Assembly: GCF_014200405.1 (NCBI RefSeq)
Contig: NZ_JACHBQ010000001.1
Location: 1,178,001-1,242,000, forward strand
Length of the DNA stretch: 64,000 nt
From: Cryobacterium roopkundense
GTDB lineage: Bacteria > Actinomycetota > Actinomycetes > Actinomycetales > Microbacteriaceae
Direction: 5' to 3'
Part shown: positions 8,215-16,464 of the stretch, one piece after another
How positions within the stretch are numbered: position 1 is the first letter of the stretch
Layout of the letters: the number at the start of each line of letters is the position of its first letter
Notes under the pieces: model-generated
The model's database searches: none
Seen by the model: the letters and a program-made list of their open reading frames with translations, nothing else
What the model was told of the DNA's origin: nothing
Translations under genes and position numbers: made by a program

Positions 8215-9658
8215 CGCCGATACCATCGACGCCGGCCTGCTGAACCCGCTCGGCCACGGCAGTAGGGAGACGCAGCTCACGAGCGACTCCGCCTGGCTGC
8301 AGGCGATGGTCGACGCCGAGGTCGCCCTCACCCGTACGCTGATCACCGCCGAGCTGGTGCCCGACTGGATGAACGATGTCTGTGACGAACTCACGAACGC
8401 GGCACACCTCGATCTCGCCGCGATCGCCGCGCAGGGCCGCGGCGGCGGCAACCCCGTGATTCCTCTCGCTAAACACCTGGGAGCGGCCGCGGAGGCGGTT
8501 CAGGCCGGGGCATCCGACCACATCCACGTGGGCGCGACGAGCCAGGACATCCTCGACACCGCGGCGATGCTGGTCGCGCACCGGGTCACGGCCGAACTCA
8601 TCACCCAGCTCACTGACCTGGCGCACTCGCTTGCCGGCCTCGCCGACGGCCACCGGGACACGATCATGGCCGGTCGCACCCTCGGCCAACAGGCCTCCCC
8701 GACGAGTTTCGGTTTTCTTGCGGCCGGCTGGCTTGACGCCGTCTTGGCCGTGCTGAACCGCGTTAACGAAACGCACGATGCACTGCCCGTACAGCTCGGC
8801 GGCGCGGTGGGAAACCTCGCCGTGCTTACCGAGATCGCCCGAACTCGACGGCCCGACGCGCCCGTGCAGCACACCGTCGACGCGATCGTGCAGGGCTTTG
8901 CCCGGCAACTGAGGTTGGTGGTGCCGACCTTGAGCTGGCACACCAACCGACTGGTGATCGCGGACCTGGCCGGAGTGCTCGCATCCGCTGCCGCCGTGGC
9001 CGGCACCATCGCCCTCGACGTGAGCGTGATGTCGCGCACCGAAATCGGTGAGGTCAGCGAGCGTCTCGGTGCGGGGGAGGGCGGGTCGAGCGCAATGCCC
9101 CACAAACGCAACCCGGTGTCGGCCGTTCTCGTGGTGGCCGCCGCCCGCCAAGCCCCCGGGCTCGTGTCGACGCTGGTTGGCAGCGTTCTGGCCGAGGACC
9201 AGCGGCCCAGCGGGGCCTGGCACGCCGAGTGGCAACCCCTGCGCACCCTGGAGGGACTCGCGATCTCGGCCGTGACCGGCGCAGCATCGCTCGCCGCGCG
9301 CCTCTACGTCGACCCCGAGCGCATGCGCGCCAACCTCGAGCTCACCGACGGCCTCATCTTCAGCGAACGCGTCACGACCATTCTGGCCGAAGCCCTCGGC
9401 AAGGCATCAGCTTTCGACATGGTGCAGCGCGCCTCCCGGGAGGCGTTTGACACGAACCGTCCGCTGCAGATCGTGCTCGAGGGAGTGCTGGCCTCCGACG
9501 GCTGCGACGATGCACTTCGTTACCGTATCTGGGACGCCTTCACCTGCACTGCCGACCTGGGCCAGTCCTTGGCCGGCATTGACCGGGTTCTCATCCGCTA
9601 TCGCGCCCAGTGCACCGAAGCGGATACCGCCTCCGAACCAACAAGGACCGCCCACTGA
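8207..9658 (+). CDS. pcaB: 3-carboxy-cis,cis-muconate cycloisomerase
   Basis: 483 residues from ATG 8207. It belongs to the fumarase/argininosuccinate lyase superfamily, shown by the signature GSSAMPHKRNPV and the GATSQDILDTA motif. It lactonises 3-carboxymuconate to gamma-carboxymuconolactone. The N-terminal LLNPLGHGSRETQLTSD and the long C-terminal tail fit PcaB better than adenylosuccinate lyase, as does the position between the dioxygenase and the fused lactone-processing enzyme. Start and stop overlap both neighbours (8 bp and 1 bp). Confidence 0.94.
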   Translation: MPDADTIDAGLLNPLGHGSRETQLTSDSAWLQAMVDAEVALTRTLITAELVPDWMNDVCDELTNAAHLDLAAIAAQGRGGGNPVIPLAKHLGAAAEAVQAGASDHIHVGATSQDILDTAAMLVAHRVTAELITQLTDLAHSLAGLADGHRDTIMAGRTLGQQASPTSFGFLAAGWLDAVLAVLNRVNETHDALPVQLGGAVGNLAVLTEIARTRRPDAPVQHTVDAIVQGFARQLRLVVPTLSWHTNRLVIADLAGVLASAAAVAGTIALDVSVMSRTEIGEVSERLGAGEGGSSAMPHKRNPVSAVLVVAAARQAPGLVSTLVGSVLAEDQRPSGAWHAEWQPLRTLEGLAISAVTGAASLAARLYVDPERMRANLELTDGLIFSERVTTILAEALGKASAFDMVQRASREAFDTNRPLQIVLEGVLASDGCDDALRYRIWDAFTCTADLGQSLAGIDRVLIRYRAQCTEADTASEPTRTAH

Positions 9659-10875
9659 TGCCCGTGCACACCACCACTGTCCCCACCCTGATCGGAACCG
9701 TCACCCCCGTGCGCGGGCTGGCTCCCGCCCCACCGCTCGTGGTGCTGGGGCCATCGCTTGGTACCACTTCCGCGCTGTGGAACGGGGTCGTCGGCGCCCT
9801 GGCCGAAACGTCCCGGGTATTGCGCTTCGATCTGCCGGGGCACGGGGCGAGCCCGGCCGCGTCGCATCCGTTCACCGTCGCCGATCTCGCCGACGCCGTG
9901 ATCACCCTCGTCGACTCGGTCGGCGGTGGCGCCTTTCACTACGCCGGCGTCTCGCTCGGCGGTGCCGTCGGCCTCGAGCTGGCCGTGCGACACCCCGACC
10001 GCCTGCTGAGCCTCGGTGTGATCTGTTCCGGCCCTAAAATCGGCACCCCAGAGGGCTGGCGAGACCGTGCCGCCCAGATTCGCGGCAGCGGCACCCCGAG
10101 CGTCATCGTGAGCAGCGCCGAGCGCTGGTTCGCGCCCGGCTTTCTCGAGCGGGACCCTGCCTCCGGGTCGGCCGCGCTGAACGAGCTCAGCAGCATCAAC
10201 GACGAGTCCTACGCCATGTGCTGCGAGGCCCTCGCCGGCTACGACGTGACGCAGGCCCTCGGCGGTATCCACACACCGACCCTGTGCCTGTCGGGGGAGT
10301 TCGACATTGCCACCCCGAGCCGGCTGCTCGCCGACCTGGCCGCGGTGATTCCGGGTGCGCGCCACGAGGTCATCGCCGGGGCCGCCCACCTGCCCGCCTT
10401 GGAACGCCCGGCCGAGGTGGCCGTGCTGCTTCAGTTGCTGTTCGAGGGGCCGAGCCCGGCGGCGGGATCGTCGCGTACTGCGGCATCCGCTTATACCGAC
10501 GGCATGACCGTGCGCCGGGAAGTGCTCGGCGACGCGCACGTCGACCGCGCGTCGGCCGCGATCACCCCTGAAACCGCTGACTTTCAGGACTTCATCACCC
10601 GGTACGCGTGGGGCGAGATCTGGACCCGCCCCGGCCTGGACCGCCGCACCCGCAGCTTTCTCACGATCGCGGCACTCGTCACCGGCGGCCATGAGGGCGA
10701 GCTCACCATGCACGTGCGCGCCGCGCTGACCAACGGGCTGAGCCGTGCCGAGATCAGCGAGGCCATTTTGCATACCGCGATCTACGCCGGTGTGCCCGCC
10801 GCGAACGCCGCATTCGCAGTAGCCCGCGACACCTTCGCGGCGCTCGACACCGAGCTCACCGACCCCACAAGCTAA
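9658..10875 (+). CDS. pcaL: fused 3-oxoadipate enol-lactonase / 4-carboxymuconolactone decarboxylase
   Basis: 405 residues from ATG 9658, whose A is the last base of the pcaB stop. Residues about 1-265 form an alpha/beta hydrolase (nucleophile Ser in GVSLGG, catalytic His in GAAHLP): enol-lactone hydrolase, PcaD. Residues about 285-400 are a carboxymuconolactone decarboxylase domain (REVLGDAHVDRA, then GHEGELTMHVRAALTNGLSR): PcaC. The fusion is standard in actinobacteria and catalyses two consecutive steps to 3-oxoadipate. The linker around residues 270-285 is Ala/Ser-rich. Confidence 0.95.
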   Translation: MPVHTTTVPTLIGTVTPVRGLAPAPPLVVLGPSLGTTSALWNGVVGALAETSRVLRFDLPGHGASPAASHPFTVADLADAVITLVDSVGGGAFHYAGVSLGGAVGLELAVRHPDRLLSLGVICSGPKIGTPEGWRDRAAQIRGSGTPSVIVSSAERWFAPGFLERDPASGSAALNELSSINDESYAMCCEALAGYDVTQALGGIHTPTLCLSGEFDIATPSRLLADLAAVIPGARHEVIAGAAHLPALERPAEVAVLLQLLFEGPSPAAGSSRTAASAYTDGMTVRREVLGDAHVDRASAAITPETADFQDFITRYAWGEIWTRPGLDRRTRSFLTIAALVTGGHEGELTMHVRAALTNGLSRAEISEAILHTAIYAGVPAANAAFAVARDTFAALDTELTDPTS

Positions 10876-10887
10876 AGGACCCGTTCC

Positions 10888-11688
10888 ATGGACAAAACGT
10901 ATTCTTCGGCGGCATCCGCTGTGGCCGACATTCCCGATGGTGCTTCGATCGCGGTCGGCGGGTTTGGGCTGGTTGGCGTGCCGATCGTGCTGATTCGCGC
11001 GCTGCTGGCGCAGGGTACGACTGCCCTGCACGTGGTGAGCAACAATTGCGGCGTTGACGGTTGGGGCTTGGGCGAGCTGTTGCGCGAGGGCCGGATCAGC
11101 CGGGTGATTGCTTCCTATATCGGAGAGAACAAGGACTTTGCCCGCCGCTACCTCGGAGGCGAGCTCGAGGTTGAGCTGACCCCCCAGGGCACCCTCGCTG
11201 AGCGGATGCGGGCCGGCGGCAGCGGGATCCCGGCGTTCTTCACCGCGAGTGGGGTGGGGACGATGGTCGCCGATGGCGGCCTGCCGTGGCGGTACGGGCC
11301 GGATGGGCAGGTGACGGTCTCCAGCCCGGCGAAGGAGACCCGGCTGATTTCGTCGCTCGGCTCCGCGAAGGAGTACGTGCTCGAGGAGGCGATCGTCACC
11401 GACTACGCCTTCGTACGCGCGGCGAAGGGTGACCGGCACGGCAACCTCGTCTTCGAGAAGTCGGCCCGCAACTTCAACCCGGTCGCCGGCATGGCCGGTC
11501 GCATCACGATCGCCGAAGTCGATGAACTCGTCGAACCAGGCCAGATCGACCCCGACGAGGTGCACCTGGCCGGCATTTACGTGAACCGCATCGTGCAGCT
11601 CGGCGCAGCGGATGCCGCCGATCTCCCCATCGAGAAGACCACCACCCGGCCGCGCGCCGCGGCGGCAACCTTGAACGGACAGCGCTGA
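10888..11688 (+). CDS. pcaI: 3-oxoadipate CoA-transferase subunit A
   Basis: 266 residues, ATG after a 12-bp gap from pcaL. The CoA-transferase family I alpha signature GGFGLVGVP is near the N-terminus, and [11 protein letters not shown] follows in the core. With PcaJ it moves CoA from succinyl-CoA to 3-oxoadipate. It overlaps pcaJ by one base, fitting a heteromeric enzyme. The gene order inside the pca operon distinguishes it from SCOT or acetate CoA-transferase. Confidence 0.92.
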   Translation: MDKTYSSAASAVADIPDGASIAVGGFGLVGVPIVLIRALLAQGTTALHVVSNNCGVDGWGLGELLREGRISRVIASYIGENKDFARRYLGGELEVELTPQGTLAERMRAGGSGIPAFFTASGVGTMVADGGLPWRYGPDGQVTVSSPAKETRLISSLGSAKEYVLEEAIVTDYAFVRAAKGDRHGNLVFEKSARNFNPVAGMAGRITIAEVDELVEPGQIDPDEVHLAGIYVNRIVQLGAADAADLPIEKTTTRPRAAAATLNGQR

Positions 11689-12377
11689 TGCCCCTCACTC
11701 GCAACCAGATGGCCGCCCGCGCCGCGCAGGACCTCACCCCTGACTCGTATGTGAACCTCGGCATTGGCCTGCCGACCCTCATCCCGAACTTCCTGCCGGA
11801 CGGCGTTCACGTGGTGTTGCACTCCGAGAACGGGGTGCTGGGCGTGGGCCCGTACCCGTGGGAGGGCGAGGCCGACCCGAAGCTGATCAATGCCGGCAAG
11901 GAGACCGTCACCGTCAACCCGGGCGCCGCGTATTTCGATTCGGCCCAGAGCTTTGGCATGATCCGCGGTGGCCTGATCGACGTGGCCGTTCTCGGCGCCA
12001 TGCAGGTGTCGGTGTCCGGCGACATCGCGAACTGGGCGGTGCCGGGAAAGATGATCAAGGGAATGGGCGGCGCGATGGACCTCGTGCACGGCGCCGATAC
12101 GGTGATCGTGGTGATGGAACATGTCACCAAGACCGGCGAGCACAAGATCAAGACGGTCTGCGACCTGCCGCTCACCGGCAAGGCCGTGGTCACCCGCATC
12201 ATCACCGACCTTGCCGTGATCGACATCACTCCCGGCGGTCTCGTGCTGCGCGAGCTGGCGCCGGGCGTCACGGTCGACCAGGTGCGGGCCGCGACCGAGG
12301 CGACGCTGCTGGTGCCGGTCCCGCCGCTGACCATCCGAACGATGCTCGACTACGCCAAGGCGGGAGTGGCCGTATGA
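11688..12377 (+). CDS. pcaJ: 3-oxoadipate CoA-transferase subunit B
   Basis: 229 residues. The catalytic Glu lies in the conserved [10 protein letters not shown] motif near residue 46, which forms the glutamyl-CoA thioester. The N-terminal [15 protein letters not shown] is characteristic of the beta subunit. It overlaps pcaI by 1 bp and pcaF by 4 bp (ATGA). Confidence 0.93.
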   Translation: MPLTRNQMAARAAQDLTPDSYVNLGIGLPTLIPNFLPDGVHVVLHSENGVLGVGPYPWEGEADPKLINAGKETVTVNPGAAYFDSAQSFGMIRGGLIDVAVLGAMQVSVSGDIANWAVPGKMIKGMGGAMDLVHGADTVIVVMEHVTKTGEHKIKTVCDLPLTGKAVVTRIITDLAVIDITPGGLVLRELAPGVTVDQVRAATEATLLVPVPPLTIRTMLDYAKAGVAV

Positions 12378-13591
12378 CCGCGCTGCGCGAGGTCGTCATC
12401 TGCGAACCCGTGCGCACCCCGATCGGCCGGTTCGGCGGCGCCCTCAAGACGGTCGCGCCGGCCGACCTGGCCGCGGCGGTGATCGCAGCGCTGATCGAGC
12501 GCACCGGCCTCGACGGCGCCCTCGTCGATGACGTGATCTTCGGCCAGGCCTACCCGACGGCAGAGGCCGCGCCGGTGGCCCGGGTCGCCGCACTGAACGC
12601 TGGACTGCCGGTGGCCGTCGGCGGCGTGCAGGTCGACCGGCGTTGCGGCTCCGGGCTGCAGGCCATCCTCGACGCCGCGATGCAGGTCCAGACCGGGGTG
12701 AGCGACCTCGCCATCGCCGGCGGTGTCGACGTGATGAGCCAGGCCCCGTTCTATGCGGTCGAGTCCCGCTGGGGCGTGGGCGGAACCGCCGGGATACTGC
12801 TGCGCGACGCGCTCGGTCGCGGCCGCGAAACTGCCGGCGGGCGCCGATACCCGGTGCCCGGTGGCATGCTCGAAACCGCCGAAAACCTGCGCCGTGACTA
12901 CGGCATCGACCGGGTGGAACAAGATGAACTCGCGGTCGAATCGCAGCGCCGCGCCCTCGCATCCGTTGCCGCGGGCCGGTTCACTGACGAGATCGTGCCG
13001 GTCTCCGTGCCCGGCCGCAAGGGCCCCACCGTGGTCTCGGTCGACGAAACCCCGCGCGAGACCACGCTCGAGGCCCTCGCCGCCCTGAAGCCGATCCTGG
13101 GGAAAGCGGATGCCGCCGCGACCGTGACTGCCGGCAACGCGAGCGGGCAGAACGACGCGGCCGCCGCGTGCATCGTGACCACGCCGGAGCGCGCCGCCGA
13201 ACTCGGCCTCGCCCCGCTCGTGCGCCTCCGGTCGTGGGCGCGAGCCGGAGTCGAACCGTCCCGCATGGGCCTCGGCCCGGTACCCGCCACCAAGCTTGCC
13301 CTTGAGCGCGCCGGACTCACGCTCGCCGACATGGACCTCATCGAAATGAACGAGGCCTTCGCCGCCCAGGTGCTCGCCGTGACACGGGAGTGGAACTTCA
13401 TCGAGAAGGACTGGGACCGCACCAACGTGAACGGCTCCGGCATTTCACTCGGTCACCCGGTCGGCGCGACGGGCATGCGCATCCTCGCCACCGCCGCCCG
13501 CCACCTGCACCGCACTGACGGACGGTTCCTGCTTGAAACCATGTGCATCGGAGGCGGCCAGGGCCTCGCCGCCATTTGGGAGCGCGTGTAG
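12374..13591 (+). CDS. pcaF: 3-oxoadipyl-CoA thiolase
   Basis: 405 residues from ATG 12374; the reading frame is open much further upstream, but that part is antisense-like sequence over pcaJ. Thiolase residues are all present: nucleophile Cys91 in [17 protein letters not shown], the GHP triad in [10 protein letters not shown], and the second Cys in MCIGGGQG. It cleaves 3-oxoadipyl-CoA to succinyl-CoA and acetyl-CoA, the last step of the beta-ketoadipate pathway. It is the last gene of the operon; a strong hairpin-plus-T-tract lies about 125 bp downstream. Confidence 0.94.
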   Translation: MTALREVVICEPVRTPIGRFGGALKTVAPADLAAAVIAALIERTGLDGALVDDVIFGQAYPTAEAAPVARVAALNAGLPVAVGGVQVDRRCGSGLQAILDAAMQVQTGVSDLAIAGGVDVMSQAPFYAVESRWGVGGTAGILLRDALGRGRETAGGRRYPVPGGMLETAENLRRDYGIDRVEQDELAVESQRRALASVAAGRFTDEIVPVSVPGRKGPTVVSVDETPRETTLEALAALKPILGKADAAATVTAGNASGQNDAAAACIVTTPERAAELGLAPLVRLRSWARAGVEPSRMGLGPVPATKLALERAGLTLADMDLIEMNEAFAAQVLAVTREWNFIEKDWDRTNVNGSGISLGHPVGATGMRILATAARHLHRTDGRFLLETMCIGGGQGLAAIWERV

Positions 13592-13615
13592 TTGCGGGCT
13601 TGCGTTCATGCTTAT

Positions 13616-13709
13616 GCCCACCATTTACCCACCTAAATCGACCGTGAATGACCAAGAGCGTTCGTCTATGATCGGGAGTAGTGAACCGTTCGGTTTGCTG
13701 CAAAGACAA
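13616..13709 (+). repeat. copy 1 of a dispersed promoter/leader repeat with leaderless GTG start
   Basis: This segment is about 80% identical over 90 bp to 39040-39131. Both contain TATGAT (here 13667-13672), an 8-nt spacer and a GTG opening a frame that reads M-x-RSVCCKD. In the second copy that frame is the EAL-domain protein. Here it continues for 44 codons, through a terminator hairpin, to a stop near 13812. The layout suggests a transcript starting at or next to the GTG. It may be a decayed gene start, a leader peptide or a small RNA. Confidence 0.6.
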
Positions 13710-13858
13710 AAGTGAAAAAGCCCCGGTGAGACATGGTTTCTCGCCGGGGTTTTTCTGTGCCTGGAAATCATGCCGGTTGCATAGTTGGAAATCAACCAGG
13801 ATCAACCTGAGCTAACCCAGAATGTCGGCGACGGGCAGCGAGAACCTCCTTGTCTCGC
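13710..13858 (+). repeat. hairpin-containing dispersed repeat, copy 1
   Basis: From the hairpin onward the sequence matches 28859-28965 at roughly 75%, including TTGCAT, GTTGGAAA, AACCAG and GAGC blocks; weaker similarity continues to about 13858. Beyond it, to 14118, I see no convincing gene; a short palindrome (GGTGC-CTAC-GCACC near 13910) is the only structure. Confidence 0.5.
13715..13755 (+). terminator. rho-independent terminator hairpin
   Basis: AAAAAGCCCCGG pairs with CCGGGGTTTTT, and the stem extends inward through GAGA/TCTC, followed by TTTTTCTG. It ends any transcript from the TATGAT promoter at 13667 after about 75 nt, and could also stop readthrough from pcaF. A diverged copy lies at 28864-28904. 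Confidence 0.7.
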
Positions 13859-14118
13859 ACTATTCCGGGGGAGTCTGCGTTGTTCGGGCGCCGAATTCTC
13901 GACACGGTGCCTACGCACCATCGCGATCGAGTGTCGAGGGAACGAAGGGGGTCGATGGTGGATAGAGGGTGTGTCGGTGACCGATGGAGCACTGTGATCG
14001 GGCTGCACCTACGCTCGAGCACACAATCGGCCTGCCGGAGGTCGGACGAGCGTGCGGGCTGCCTGGTGTCCCGACGAAACCAGGGGTGGGGGCCACCAGT
14101 TGTGATGGACCGAGGAAT

Positions 14119-14469
14119 TTAAGCGTTCCGACCGAAGTCTAAATCAAGCCCCACAGAATCGTCCATCGACGCAACGTCGGCCGCGGATAAGGGCTGGACA
14201 TCTTTGATACCCACCGTCAGCAACAGGGGAATGGGAAATTGTTCGAGTTCGTTCTCGCTAGCGACGACTTCAGTCTCAGTGACATGCAGCTGGGTCGAAG
14301 CGCTCAGCACGAGCGTATGCAACGCAATTTCGTTGTTGGGCTCTAAAACGGGCACCTCGATGGCGACAGGTGTCTCCATCGGCATGGCATGAGTGACAAA
14401 AAGTACCAACGCGTCAGAAGTCTCTGTACCGGTAATGAACATCTCGCCGTTGTACGAAATTTGCTTCAT
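14119..14469 (-). CDS. small hypothetical protein of a Microbacteriaceae-type family
   Basis: 116 residues from ATG 14469 (MKQISYNGEMFITGTET...). The frame is open upstream to 14577, but the start at MKQISYNGE aligns with the start of the neighbouring paralogue. No catalytic motif, signal peptide or membrane segment is seen; the middle is beta-rich (IALHTLVLSASTQLHVTET) and the tail acidic (DDSVGLDLDFG). I do not recognise a function. It lies just downstream of a shorter relative on the same strand, suggesting tandem duplication. Confidence 0.55.
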   Translation of the reverse strand: MKQISYNGEMFITGTETSDALVLFVTHAMPMETPVAIEVPVLEPNNEIALHTLVLSASTQLHVTETEVVASENELEQFPIPLLLTVGIKDVQPLSAADVASMDDSVGLDLDFGRNA

Positions 14470-14592
14470 GGCAAGACCGTAGGCCGAAATAGGACCATCG
14501 AGAATGCCCTTGACGAAAGCTGATCCGCGTGATGTGCAGAATGGGTGCACTGGGTCCGGAGCCAGCACATTAGGCACGGCGTTTGCCGCCCG

Positions 14593-14826
14593 TCAACATC
14601 TTGTTAGCGGCCATGCCAAGTTGGGCGGTTTCAAGTGATCGTCGCAATACTGCGGGTGGACAAGTAGAGATGAGTAGATCACGAAAGCGCTCCGCGGGAG
14701 TATCCCAGCCGCGAGTTGGACACTGTCAGCTCCGCCAGATCGAGCAAGCGCTGCCGCGAACTTGACGACCAGCTCGGCTACTTCGTTGCTAATGAGCAAG
14801 CTCTTGCCGTCAAACGTCAGATTCAT
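14593..14826 (-). CDS. small hypothetical protein, truncated or frameshifted paralogue of the adjacent gene
   Basis: It begins MNLTFDGKSLLISNEVAEL at 14826 (an ATG also precedes it at 14829), aligning with MKQISYNGEMFITGTETSD of the downstream gene. Similarity stops after about 40 residues. In another frame, between about 14713 and 14571, a protein-like stretch (AERFRDLLISTCPP ... LTGGKRR) follows, so a frameshift near codon 38 is possible. Function unknown. The strand and tandem arrangement fit a duplicated, decaying gene. Confidence 0.4.
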   Translation of the reverse strand: MNLTFDGKSLLISNEVAELVVKFAAALARSGGADSVQLAAGILPRSAFVIYSSLLVHPQYCDDHLKPPNLAWPLTRC

Positions 14827-15037
14827 CATCCGAGCACCGTATTCACACTTAACTGGATGCTCTAGGGGTTGCATTCTGCAGATTCGGTGCGCGCCTTATT
14901 GCACCCTTTGGCTGTCCACCCGTGGTTCCGGCCGAAACCATCGTGGCCTCAACTTTTTCGGGTTCGGCCGCGCTATGATCCGTGCCAGGCCGTGCTGCCA
15001 CTGGGGCAGTTCGCGCCACATGACATGGAGGACACAC

Positions 15038-16087
15038 GTGAAAACGCCACGCCCCCGGGGCCCAGTCAGTGCTGCGTTAGTAGATCTTTTCTCCAATCGT
15101 ACCTCCTCCGCGGCAACGGAGCTGTCCGCGGCATTGCAGAAGAGCACCGCAGCAGCCCTCGACGAGTTGCCTGACCTGCTGCAGAATGATGATGTTCAGG
15201 TTGCGCTATTTGCCGCATATGAACTTCGCTACAGCGGACTCACCGGTGTCACCGATGACTGGGAATGGCACCCCGCCGTGCTCGAATTCTGCGCCGCGAT
15301 TGAGCGCTCCTTCGAGCAAACACTGCGGGAACGGGTACCTCTGCCACCGGTGCCGGCGCCGGGCACTGACAGCGTCGCTGCTGCGTTGTTCGAGCTGACC
15401 GGTTCCAATAGCGGGCCGAGCGTGTCGAGGTACATCGCGAAGAAGGCAACAGATGAGCAGGCTCATGAGTTCCTCATCCAACGCTCGGTGTATCAGCTGA
15501 AGGAGGCAGACCCGCACAGTTGGGCGATTCCTCGACTCCGCGGGCGGGCCAAAGCGGCTCTCGTGGAGATTCAAGCAGATGAATACGGCGGCGGCCGGTT
15601 TGAGCGCATGCACTCCGAGCTCTTCGCGCGAACCATGCGCGGGCTGGGCCTCGATGACACGTACGGGCACTATGTGGATGCGGTGCCGGCGATTACTCTC
15701 GCGTCTAGCAACATGATGACCATGTTCGGCACCCACCGCCGGCTACGCGGCGCTATTGCCGGGCATCTCGCTGCGTTCGAAATGACATCCGCCCTGCCGA
15801 ACCGCCTCTACGGAAACGGATTCCGACGACTCGGCTACGACGCCGGGGTGACCCACTACTTCGACGAACACGTCGAAGCCGACGCCGTGCACGAACAGAT
15901 AGCCGCTCGTGACCTCGCCGGCGCGCTCAGCGAAGATGAACCAACCCTTGTTGCAGACATCATTTTCGGCGCAGCGGCCGGGCTCTATATAGATGGACTC
16001 GCTGGCACTCAAATGCTTACCGCGTGGGCGGGCGGCGAATCGTCCCTCCGCACCGAGTCACCAATACAGGCGGGTGTGCCGGCATGA
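15038..16087 (+). CDS. iron-containing redox enzyme, haem-oxygenase-like diiron (HDO) fold
   Basis: 349 residues from GTG 15038, with GGAGGA 5 bp upstream; the frame is open earlier but that part overlaps unrelated sequence. The helical domain carries the paired acid/His pattern of Haem_oxygenas_2/HDO proteins: DEQAHEFLIQRS, EIQADEYGGG and HVEADAVHEQIA. These would ligate a diiron centre. HDO enzymes perform oxidative C-C or C-N cleavage and N-oxygenation; the substrate here is unknown. The next gene, a CDGSH Fe-S protein, overlaps by 4 bp (ATGA), suggesting it delivers electrons or iron. Confidence 0.85.
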   Translation: MKTPRPRGPVSAALVDLFSNRTSSAATELSAALQKSTAAALDELPDLLQNDDVQVALFAAYELRYSGLTGVTDDWEWHPAVLEFCAAIERSFEQTLRERVPLPPVPAPGTDSVAAALFELTGSNSGPSVSRYIAKKATDEQAHEFLIQRSVYQLKEADPHSWAIPRLRGRAKAALVEIQADEYGGGRFERMHSELFARTMRGLGLDDTYGHYVDAVPAITLASSNMMTMFGTHRRLRGAIAGHLAAFEMTSALPNRLYGNGFRRLGYDAGVTHYFDEHVEADAVHEQIAARDLAGALSEDEPTLVADIIFGAAAGLYIDGLAGTQMLTAWAGGESSLRTESPIQAGVPA

Positions 16088-16341
16088 CCGGGGCCGGTCT
16101 TCCTACCGGCGGTGACATCCCGGTGAGCATCACTGCCTGCCCTAACGGCCCCCTACTTGTTCGGGGCTCGTTTGAAATACTCACTCCGGCCGGCGAAGTC
16201 ATTCCTCCGCGCCGAAAAACAGTGGCGCTCTGCCGTTGCGGAATATCCGCACTCAAACCATTCTGTGACGGCAGCCACAAAGCCATCAACTTCAGGACTG
16301 AACCAGAGCCACCAGCCTCACAGCCGCGACTACCGTCCTGA
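16084..16341 (+). CDS. CDGSH iron-sulfur domain protein (mitoNEET-like)
   Basis: 85 residues. The motif CRCGISALKPFCDGSH provides the 3-Cys/1-His ligands of a redox-active, pH-labile [2Fe-2S] cluster. It is preceded by a short beta region (GPLLVRGSFEILTPAGEVI), as in bacterial type CDGSH proteins, and has no membrane anchor. It is translationally coupled to the HDO-fold gene and is probably its electron donor or an iron-handling partner. Confidence 0.9.
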   Translation: MTGAGLPTGGDIPVSITACPNGPLLVRGSFEILTPAGEVIPPRRKTVALCRCGISALKPFCDGSHKAINFRTEPEPPASQPRLPS

Positions 16342-16464
16342 CGTTCCCCGCCAGCGATCTGAAAGTCTGCTGGAACGCTACGGTTTCCATTTTCCAATGA
16401 GGTCCTGCTCGGAAGCTGCTCAGCCTGCTGTCCGCACACTAGAGAATCTAGATTGAGAGTCACC

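Noticed and set aside
9598..11565. Minus-strand frame of 655 codons opposite pcaL-pcaI
   Set aside because: The plus strand encodes two complete, motif-bearing pca genes with overlapping operon structure; the antisense frame has no family features.
16024..16083. Longer N-terminus for the CDGSH protein starting before 16084
   Set aside because: It would overlap the HDO gene extensively; the ATGA overlap start at 16084 gives the normal family length.
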